From contig JBFWWQ010000208.1 of the NCBI GenBank assembly GCA_050246095.1, forward strand, positions 1 through 6,437: a stretch of 6,437 nucleotides of DNA. The letters are read 5' to 3'. This document shows, one piece after another, positions 1 through 4,919 of the stretch (its first letter is position 1; each line of letters begins with the position of its first letter). The DNA comes from Pseudorhodoplanes sp050246095 (GTDB taxonomy: Bacteria > Pseudomonadota > Alphaproteobacteria > Rhizobiales > Xanthobacteraceae). The notes under the pieces were generated by a model, which saw only the letters and a list, made by a program, of their open reading frames with translations, was not told where the DNA came from and searched no databases. The translations under genes and the position numbers were made by a program.

Positions 1-112
1 CCGCACGCGCCTTGCCGCCGACCTCGACCAGGCGTGCGAAATTGCGCGCGAAGTGCTCGACATCGTCCGTGCCCTCGGTCGGCAGGACAGGCTTGTCGGG
101 CGCCTTGTTCAT
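1..112 (-). CDS. phaC: Class I poly(3-hydroxyalkanoate) synthase, N-terminal fragment (gene runs off left edge)
   Basis: Only the first 37 codons are in the window; the gene continues to the left. The reverse strand from the ATG at 112 reads MNKAPDKPVLPTEGTDDVEH, followed by residues 21-35 FARNFARLVEVGGKA. The second stretch matches, from memory, the start of alphaproteobacterial class I PHA synthases (ARN-x-A-x-LVE-x-GGKA, just before the alpha/beta-hydrolase region). The enzyme polymerises (R)-3-hydroxyacyl-CoA into polyhydroxyalkanoate at the granule surface. The catalytic Cys-Asp-His residues would lie outside the window and cannot be checked. The gene is divergent from all others here. 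In related Rhizobiales I recall phaC beside the alaC/hom/glpX/recJ cluster, which supports the call. The fragment is short, so the identification rests on one motif plus context. Confidence 0.75.
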   Translation of the reverse strand, partial: MNKAPDKPVLPTEGTDDVEHFARNFARLVEVGGKARA

Positions 113-139
113 GCTCGTCTCGGCCCTATCCTCGGTCCG

Positions 140-156
140 GCCCGGTTTGGCCGGGC
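140..156. repeat. Small inverted repeat in the phaC/lipoprotein intergenic region
   Basis: GCCCGG (140-145) and CCGGGC (151-156) form a perfect 6 bp stem around a 5-base loop. It lies 28 bp upstream of the phaC start codon on the phaC template, so it may be in the phaC leader or a protein-binding site. In DNA this GC-rich, such a stem is not unlikely by chance, and no poly-T tract follows on either strand. Confidence 0.3.
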
Positions 157-185
157 GCGGTCGCGTTCCTCCTGCAAGATCGTTG

Positions 186-205
186 CCCCCGTTTTGGGAC
201 GGGGG
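186..205. repeat. GC-rich inverted repeat upstream of phaC
   Basis: CCCCCG (186-191) pairs with CGGGGG (200-205) around an 8-base loop. A shifted alternative pairs GCCCCC (185-190) with GGGGGC (202-207). It lies about 73-95 bp upstream of the phaC start and about 120 bp upstream of the lipoprotein start, so it could be leader-RNA structure or an operator. There is no T tract, so it does not look like an intrinsic terminator. Confidence 0.3.
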
Positions 206-229
206 GCGGGCGTTAACCGCGCGTCGATC

Positions 230-290
230 CTTTCTTGCTTTGGACATATTAGACCTTTAGCCGCCTTAATGCTCTCTTTTGGGCAAGACC
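230..290. promoter_or_regulatory. AT-richer patch, candidate promoter zone for the divergent genes
   Basis: This stretch has clearly more A/T than the rest of the window (for example TTTCTTGCTTTGG at 231-243, ATATTAGA at 246-253 and CTCTCTTTTGGG at 272-283). It lies between the divergent phaC and lipoprotein starts, where promoters are expected. On the minus strand, TAATAT (251 down to 246) resembles a -10 element for phaC, and on the plus strand TTGGAC (240-245) resembles a -35 element. Neither has a convincing partner at 16-18 bp, so no promoter is assigned precisely. Confidence 0.25.
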
Positions 291-325
291 TGATGTCGCG
301 ACGGGCCCTGTGGAACTGCACCATA

Positions 326-688
326 ATGCCGCCGGGACCGCGATTCGGCCTGCGCCGGAAAGCGGCTGTCCCGGCGCTTTTGTTGGCGGTTTCCGGGATG
401 GTCGGCGCCTGCACCTCCAATCCCGGCGACAGCCTGCCGGCGAGCTTCGGCGGCCTGCCGGCCGGCGCCCCGGAGCGCCCCGCCAGCATCGGACCCTATC
501 CCGCCGTGCATGACATTCCTGCCGCCCGGGAGCGGGAAACCCTCACCGATTACGAGCAGAAGAAGCTGGAGAACGACCTGATCCGGACGCGCGACCGGCT
601 CGGCAACCGCGCCAAATCCGACGCCGCCAAGACGCAGGCCGCCGGGTCTGCTGCGTCGCAACAGGCTGGCGCCCGCAAGAACCCGTGA
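326..688 (+). CDS. Small predicted lipoprotein of unknown function
   Basis: The product is 120 aa from the chosen ATG. Residues 1-29 look like a lipoprotein signal peptide: an Arg/Lys-rich start (R6, R10, R11, K12), a hydrophobic stretch (A13 to about V26), and a lipobox-like V-G-A-C with C29 as the predicted lipidated cysteine. The mature part begins with a Ser/Pro/Gly/Ala-rich stretch. It then has a charged segment (about residues 70-95, containing TDYEQKKLENDLIRTRDRL) likely to be helical or a short coiled coil, and ends in a low-complexity Ala/Gln/Lys tail. I do not recognise a family. The frame is open upstream to 53, with in-frame ATGs at 269 and 293. I chose 326 because it puts the signal peptide at the N-terminus and GGAA lies about 10 bases upstream. 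The stop is 48 bp before the aminotransferase start, so the two are probably co-transcribed. The protein is likely anchored in the inner or outer membrane, facing the periplasm. Confidence 0.7.
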   Translation: MPPGPRFGLRRKAAVPALLLAVSGMVGACTSNPGDSLPASFGGLPAGAPERPASIGPYPAVHDIPAARERETLTDYEQKKLENDLIRTRDRLGNRAKSDAAKTQAAGSAASQQAGARKNP

Positions 689-736
689 TAAAAGCCTCCC
701 TTCACAACCTCCGCCGCGCCTGAAGACGCAATCCCG

Positions 737-1954
737 ATGGAAGACTTTCACCGCATCCGCCGCCTGCCGCCCTATGTGTTCGAGCAGGTCAACCGGGTGA
801 AGGCTGCGGCGCGCAACGCGGGCGCGGACATCATCGATCTGGGCATGGGCAACCCCGATTTGCCCACGCCCGTGCACGTGATCGAGAAGCTGAAGGACAC
901 GATCGGCAAGCCGCGCACCGACCGCTATTCGTCCTCGCGCGGCATTGCCGGCCTGCGGCGGGCGCAAGCCGCCTATTACGAGCGCCGGTTCGGGGTGAAG
1001 CTCAATCCCGAGACCCAGATCGTCGCCACCCTCGGCTCCAAGGAAGGCTTCGCCAATGTTGCGCAGGCGATCACCGCGCCGGGCGACGTCGTGCTGGTGC
1101 CCAATCCCAGCTATCCGATCCATGCCTTCGGCTTCCTGATGGCGGGCGGGGCGATCCGTTCCGTGCCGGCGGAGCCGACGCCGGAATTCTTCCAGGCGCT
1201 GGAACGCGCGGTCGTGCATTCGATCCCGAAGCCGATCGCGGTCGTGACCTGCTATCCCGCCAACCCGACGGCCTATGTCGCCGATCTCGATTTCTACCGC
1301 GACCTGGTCGCGTTTGCGAAGAAGCACGGCATCCTGGTCCTGTCGGACCTCGCCTATGCCGAGGTCTATTTCGACAACAACCCGCCGCCCTCGATCCTGC
1401 AGGTGCCGGGCGCCAACGATGTGGCGGTGGAATTCACCTCGATGTCGAAGACCTTTTCCATGCCGGGCTGGCGCATGGGATTTGCCGTCGGCAACGAGCG
1501 CCTGATCGCCGCGCTCGCGCGGGTGAAGTCCTATCTCGATTACGGCGCCTTCACGCCGGTGCAGGTCGCCGCCACCGCGGCGCTGAACGGGCCGGAGGAC
1601 TGCATCCGCGAGATGCGCGACATCTACCGCAAGCGCCGCGACGCGATGGTGGAGAGTTTCGGCCGCGCCGGCTGGACGATTCCTTCTCCGCGCGCCTCGA
1701 TGTTCGCCTGGGCGCCGATCCCGCCGGCCTTCCGCTCGCTCGGCAGCGTCGAATTCTCCAAGCTCCTGGTCGAGAAGGCGGAGGTCGCCGTCGCGCCGGG
1801 CATCGGGTTCGGCGAGCACGGCGACGATCATGTCCGTATCGCGCTGGTCGAGAACGAGCAGCGCATCCGGCAGGCCGCGCGCAATATCCGCCGCTTTCTC
1901 GATACCGGGATCGAGACGCTGCACAACGTTGTCCCCCTCGCCACACGCCGCTAG
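737..1954 (+). CDS. alaC: PLP-dependent class I/II aminotransferase, AlaC-like (pyruvate/alanine transaminase family)
   Basis: The product is 405 aa, full length for fold-type I aminotransferases. It closely resembles E. coli AlaC (YfdZ) as I recall it: RLPPYVF near residue 9, DIIDLGMGNPD at 31-41, YSSSRGI at 64-70, GSKEG at 100-104, VLVPNPSYPIH at 119-129 and VPGANDVAVEF at 223-233. Active-site features are visible: the PANPTA loop with N176, the cofactor-nitrogen aspartate D204 and Y207 in SDLAYAE, the Schiff-base lysine K238 in SMSK followed by GWRMGF, and the carboxylate-binding arginine R367 in HVRIAL. The expected reaction is amino-group transfer between glutamate and pyruvate to make alanine. 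Homologues are often labelled aspartate or LL-diaminopimelate aminotransferase, so the exact substrate is uncertain. It is cytosolic. hom follows after 24 bp, suggesting an amino-acid biosynthesis operon. The ribosome binding site is weak (GAAG about 10 bases upstream). Confidence 0.9.
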   Translation: MEDFHRIRRLPPYVFEQVNRVKAAARNAGADIIDLGMGNPDLPTPVHVIEKLKDTIGKPRTDRYSSSRGIAGLRRAQAAYYERRFGVKLNPETQIVATLGSKEGFANVAQAITAPGDVVLVPNPSYPIHAFGFLMAGGAIRSVPAEPTPEFFQALERAVVHSIPKPIAVVTCYPANPTAYVADLDFYRDLVAFAKKHGILVLSDLAYAEVYFDNNPPPSILQVPGANDVAVEFTSMSKTFSMPGWRMGFAVGNERLIAALARVKSYLDYGAFTPVQVAATAALNGPEDCIREMRDIYRKRRDAMVESFGRAGWTIPSPRASMFAWAPIPPAFRSLGSVEFSKLLVEKAEVAVAPGIGFGEHGDDHVRIALVENEQRIRQAARNIRRFLDTGIETLHNVVPLATRR

Positions 1955-1978
1955 CCGGCCCGCTTGTTCGGATCGTCA

Positions 1979-3295
1979 ATGGTTGCACCGCTGAAAGTGG
2001 GTCTCGCCGGCATTGGCACGGTCGGCGCGTCGGTCATTCGCCTGATCGAGGGCGAGCGCGATGCGCTCGCCGCGCGCTGCGGGCGTCCGGTTCAGGTCAT
2101 AGCCGTCACCGCGCGCGACAAGGGCAAGGATCGCGGCGTCGATCTGTCGAAGCTGCGCTGGCTGCCGGACGCGGTCGCGCTCGCGCGCGATCCGGAAATC
2201 GAGGTGTTCGTCGAATTGATGGGCGGAGAGGGCGATCCCGCCAAATCGGCGATCGAGGCCGCTTTGTCGGCGAAGAAATCGGTGGTGACCGCCAACAAGG
2301 CGCTGCTCGCGCGCCACGGCGTCGCGCTGGCCGCGCTGGCGGAGCGAAACGGCGTCGCGCTCAATTTCGAGGCGGCGGTCGCGGGCGCCATTCCCGTCGT
2401 CAAGACGCTGCGCGAGAGCCTTGCCGGCAACACCTTCGCGCGCGTCTACGGCATCCTGAACGGCACCTGCAATTACATCCTCACGCGCATGGAGCGCGAG
2501 AAGCTGTCCTTCGCCGACTGCCTGAAGGATGCGCAGCGGCTCGGCTATGCCGAGGCCGATCCGACCTTCGACGTCGAGGGCCACGACACCGCCCAGAAGC
2601 TCGCCATCCTGGCGAGCCTCGCCTTCGGCACCAAGGTCGATGCCGACGCGGTCTATGTCGAGGGCATCTCCTCGATCGCGCCGGCCGACCTCGAAGCCGC
2701 CGAGGAGCTCGGCTATCGCGTGAAGCTTCTTGGCGTTGCCGTTAAGACCCCGCAGGGCATCGAGCAGCGCGTGCACCCGACAATGGTGCCGAAGGATTCC
2801 GCGATCGCGCAGGTGATGGGCGTGACCAATGCCGTGACCGTCGACGTCGACGGCTTCGCGCCGCTGACGCTGGTCGGTCCCGGCGCCGGCGGTGCCGCCA
2901 CCGCCTCGGCGGTGGTCGCCGATATCGGCGATATTGCGCGCGGCGCGCGGCCGAATCCGTTCGGACGCGAGACCGCGCGCCTCTCCGATGCCGGCAAGCC
3001 GCCGATGCAGCGGCACGAGGGCGGCTATTATATCCGCCTGCTGGCCGTCGATAGGCCGGGCACCGCCGCGACCATCGCGACACGTCTTGCGGAGCAGCAA
3101 ATCTCGCTCGAATCCATCGTGCAGCGCCACCGCGGCGCGCCGCCGGAGGCGAAATCGACGTCGAGCCCGGTTCCTGTCATTCTCATCACCTATGCGACGA
3201 CGGAAGACGCCGTCCGCCGCGCCTTGGCCGCGGTCAAGGAGGACCGGGTGATAACCGGCGAACCGCAATTGATCCGGATCGAGAAAAACCGATAG
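1979..3295 (+). CDS. hom: Homoserine dehydrogenase with C-terminal ACT domain
   Basis: The 438 aa product is the usual length for a monofunctional bacterial homoserine dehydrogenase. It reduces aspartate-4-semialdehyde to homoserine with NAD(P)H, the branch point to threonine and methionine. An N-terminal Rossmann motif, GLAGIGTVG, lies at residues 8-16. TANKALL at 104-110 includes the conserved N106-K107. The catalytic domain shows NGTCNYILTRM (161-171), AEADPTFDVEGHDTAQKLA (191-209) with D203 and K207 matching the proposed catalytic Asp/Lys, and the glycine-rich PGAGGAATASAVV (301-313). From about 348 an ACT domain begins (YYIRLLAVDRPGT...), which in this family usually mediates feedback inhibition by threonine. 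I chose the ATG at 1979; a TTG 15 bases upstream would add five residues, and neither has a strong ribosome binding site. The stop is 35 bp before glpX. Confidence 0.96.
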   Translation: MVAPLKVGLAGIGTVGASVIRLIEGERDALAARCGRPVQVIAVTARDKGKDRGVDLSKLRWLPDAVALARDPEIEVFVELMGGEGDPAKSAIEAALSAKKSVVTANKALLARHGVALAALAERNGVALNFEAAVAGAIPVVKTLRESLAGNTFARVYGILNGTCNYILTRMEREKLSFADCLKDAQRLGYAEADPTFDVEGHDTAQKLAILASLAFGTKVDADAVYVEGISSIAPADLEAAEELGYRVKLLGVAVKTPQGIEQRVHPTMVPKDSAIAQVMGVTNAVTVDVDGFAPLTLVGPGAGGAATASAVVADIGDIARGARPNPFGRETARLSDAGKPPMQRHEGGYYIRLLAVDRPGTAATIATRLAEQQISLESIVQRHRGAPPEAKSTSSPVPVILITYATTEDAVRRALAAVKEDRVITGEPQLIRIEKNR

Positions 3296-3330
3296 AACGC
3301 CCCGGTTCGGGCGACGAAGAAGGGGGAGCG

Positions 3331-4326
3331 ATGTCCACGATCACTGTTCAGGCGCATCATGCCTTGGAGCGCATCCTGTCGCTTGAGATCGTGCGCGTTA
3401 CGGAACGGGCCGCGGTTTCCGCCGCGCGGCTGCGCGGGCACGGCAACGAGAAGGCCGCCGACCAGGCGGCGGTCGACGCCATGCGGCGCGAGCTGAACAA
3501 GCTGCCGATCGACGGCTCGGTGGTGATCGGCGAGGGCGAGCGCGACGAGGCGCCGATGCTGTTCATCGGCGAGAGCATCGGCAACGGGCGGGGCCCGAAG
3601 GTCGACATCGCGGTCGATCCGCTGGAGGGCACCACGCTCTGCGCCAAGAACATGCCGGGTGCGATCGCGACCATGGCGATGGCGGAGGGCGGCACGCTGC
3701 TGAACGCGCCCGACGTCTACATGGAAAAGATCGCGGTCGGCCCCGGCTATCCCAAGGACGTGGTTGATCTGGACGCCCCCGCCGACGTGAACGTCCAGCG
3801 CCTCGCCAAGGCCAAGGACGTCAAGACGGCGGAGATCACCGCTCTGGTCCTCGACCGGCCGCGCCATGCCGACATCATTGCGGCGATCCGCAAGACCGGC
3901 GCCGCCGTGCGCCTGATCACCGACGGCGACGTGGCCGGCGTGATCCATTGCGCGGACGCGGAGACGACCGGCGTCGACATCTATCTCGGCATCGGCGGGG
4001 CGCCGGAAGGCGTGCTGGCGGCGGCGGCGTTGCGCTGCATCGGCGGCCAGATGCAGTGCCGCCTGGTGCTCGATACCGAGGAAAAGCGCGAGCGCGCCAC
4101 CAAGATGGGGATCGAGGACCCGCGCAAGAAATACAGCGTCGAGGACATGGTGCGCGGCGACTGCCTGTTCGCGGCGACCGGCGTGACCGACGGTTCGTTC
4201 CTGCGCGGGGTGAAGTTCCGCAAGGAGATCATCGAGACCGAGACCGTGGTGATGCGCTCCGCCACCGGCACGGTGCGCTGGATCCGCGCCGAGCATCGCC
4301 AGCTCGACAAATTCCATCTCGATTGA
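3331..4326 (+). CDS. glpX: Class II fructose-1,6-bisphosphatase (GlpX family)
   Basis: The product is 331 aa, typical for GlpX. It hydrolyses fructose 1,6-bisphosphate to fructose 6-phosphate in gluconeogenesis; in autotrophs or methylotrophs the family can also act on sedoheptulose 1,7-bisphosphate. The metal and phosphate sites line up with E. coli GlpX: D44 (KAADQAA), GEGERDEAPM at 67-76, DPLEGTT at 96-102 with D96, E99 and T101, and GGAPEGV at 222-228 with E226. Other family blocks include ITDGDVAGVI (196-205), FAATGVTDGSFLRGV (280-294) and ETVVMRSATGTVRWI (304-318). A strong purine-rich ribosome binding site (AGGGGGAG, 3321-3328) precedes the ATG, the best in the window, so this gene may be translated more strongly than its neighbours. 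It is probably co-transcribed with hom, as in related Rhizobiales as I recall. Confidence 0.96.
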   Translation: MSTITVQAHHALERILSLEIVRVTERAAVSAARLRGHGNEKAADQAAVDAMRRELNKLPIDGSVVIGEGERDEAPMLFIGESIGNGRGPKVDIAVDPLEGTTLCAKNMPGAIATMAMAEGGTLLNAPDVYMEKIAVGPGYPKDVVDLDAPADVNVQRLAKAKDVKTAEITALVLDRPRHADIIAAIRKTGAAVRLITDGDVAGVIHCADAETTGVDIYLGIGGAPEGVLAAAALRCIGGQMQCRLVLDTEEKRERATKMGIEDPRKKYSVEDMVRGDCLFAATGVTDGSFLRGVKFRKEIIETETVVMRSATGTVRWIRAEHRQLDKFHLD

Positions 4327-4332
4327 CACATA

Positions 4333-4440
4333 CCGTCATTCCGGGGCGCCTGCGGAGCAGGCGAACCCGGAATCCAGAACGGATTCGTTTGTATCTGGAT
4401 TGCGGATTCGCGGGCGAGCGCCCGCGCCCCGGAATGACGG
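4333..4440. repeat. 108 bp palindromic intergenic repeat with 17 bp terminal inverted repeats
   Basis: The left arm CCGTCATTCCGGGGCGC (4333-4349) and right arm GCGCCCCGGAATGACGG (4424-4440) are perfect inverted repeats. Three hairpins lie between them: CGCCTG/CAGGCG (4347-4352 with 4358-4363); a long central stem (4361-4378 with 4394-4411, 16 pairs and 2 mismatches, 15-base loop); and GCGGGC/GCCCGC (4410-4415 with 4420-4425). The whole can fold as a cloverleaf or cruciform, with the stems competing for a few bases at the junctions. From memory, elements starting with CGTCATTCCGGGGC occur many times between genes in Bradyrhizobium-like genomes, so I take this as one copy of a dispersed non-coding family of the REP/MITE kind. 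No coding capacity, poly-T tract or clear target-site duplication is visible. It occupies nearly all of the glpX to acetyltransferase gap. Confidence 0.85.
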
Positions 4441-4442
4441 AG
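4439..4442 (+). promoter_or_regulatory. Shine-Dalgarno sequence of the GNAT gene, overlapping the repeat's end
   Basis: GGAG at 4439-4442 lies 7 bases before the ATG at 4450. Its first two bases are the last two bases of the repeat's right arm, so the repeat lies directly against the translation signal. Folding of the repeat's long outer stem in RNA would cover half of this site. Confidence 0.6.
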
Positions 4443-4449
4443 ATGTTCA

Positions 4450-4902
4450 ATGTCGCTCCCCGATCTGACCGTCCGTCCGATCCGCCCCGACGAGCGCGCG
4501 GCCTGGGAGCCGCTGTGGCGCGGCTATCTGGCTTTCTACAAGGCGAGCCAGGCACCGGCGGCGACCGACGTGACCTGGGCGCGCATCCACGATCCCGCCG
4601 AACCGATGGGCGCGCTCGGCGCCGAACGCGGCGGCAGGCTCATCGGCATCGTGCATTACCTGTTCCACCGTTCGTTCTGGACCACCTCCGATTACTGCTA
4701 TCTGCAGGATCTGTTCGTCGCCGCGGAAGCGCGCGGAAGCGGTGCCGGGCGCGCGCTGATCGAGGCCGTGGAGCGCATCGCGCGCGCGGCCGGCGCGAAC
4801 CGCGTGCACTGGCTGACGCAGGAGGATAATCGCACCGCGCGGCTGCTCTACGACCGGCTGGCGGATCGCCCGGGCTTCATCCAGTATCGCAAGCTGTTCT
4901 GA
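4450..4902 (+). CDS. GNAT family N-acetyltransferase
   Basis: The 150 aa product is a single-domain GNAT, which transfers an acetyl group from acetyl-CoA to a primary amine. The acceptor is not predictable from sequence. The fold's order is visible: beta1 (LTVRPIRPDE, 6-15), alpha1 (AAWEPLWRGYLAFY, 17-30), beta strands around GRLIGIVHYLFH (62-73), and motif A YLQDLFVAAEARGSGAG (84-100). The pyrophosphate-binding R-x-x-G-x-G is R95, G98 and G100, and motif B is around N127-RTARLLYDRLA. The final GFIQYRKLF fits the usual last strand. It has no signal peptide, so it is probably cytosolic. It sits between glpX and recJ, directly after a dispersed repeat, and starts 10 bp past it. recJ follows 17 bp after its stop, so the two are likely co-transcribed. 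Composition matches its neighbours, so there is no sign of recent foreign origin. Confidence 0.9.
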   Translation: MSLPDLTVRPIRPDERAAWEPLWRGYLAFYKASQAPAATDVTWARIHDPAEPMGALGAERGGRLIGIVHYLFHRSFWTTSDYCYLQDLFVAAEARGSGAGRALIEAVERIARAAGANRVHWLTQEDNRTARLLYDRLADRPGFIQYRKLF

Positions 4903-4919
4903 AACGAGTCGAAGGGCCG

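Noticed and set aside
266..1924. A 552-codon open frame on the minus strand opposite the lipoprotein and aminotransferase genes
   Set aside because: The translation is Arg/Gly/His/Asp-rich and has no recognisable domain. It mirrors the codon bias of the well-supported plus-strand aminotransferase, a common artefact in GC-rich genomes.
1976..3268. A 430-codon minus-strand open frame opposite hom
   Set aside because: It has the composition of a shadow frame with no family motifs, while the plus strand encodes an intact homoserine dehydrogenase.
3298..3313. Hairpin CGCCC/GGGCG between hom and glpX as a possible terminator
   Set aside because: The stem is only 5 bp with no T tract, and it is followed at once by the strong glpX ribosome binding site. 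A chance hairpin or minor intercistronic structure is more likely.
4333..4440. The cloverleaf-like repeat as a tRNA gene or intrinsic terminator
   Set aside because: It lacks the tRNA consensus (T-arm GGTTCRANYCC, anticodon arm spacing, 7 bp acceptor arm) and has no poly-T run after any stem.
3948..4829. A 293-codon plus-strand frame spanning the end of glpX, the repeat and the GNAT gene
   Set aside because: It is out of frame with both real genes and its product is Arg-rich without motifs. It stays open because of the GC content.
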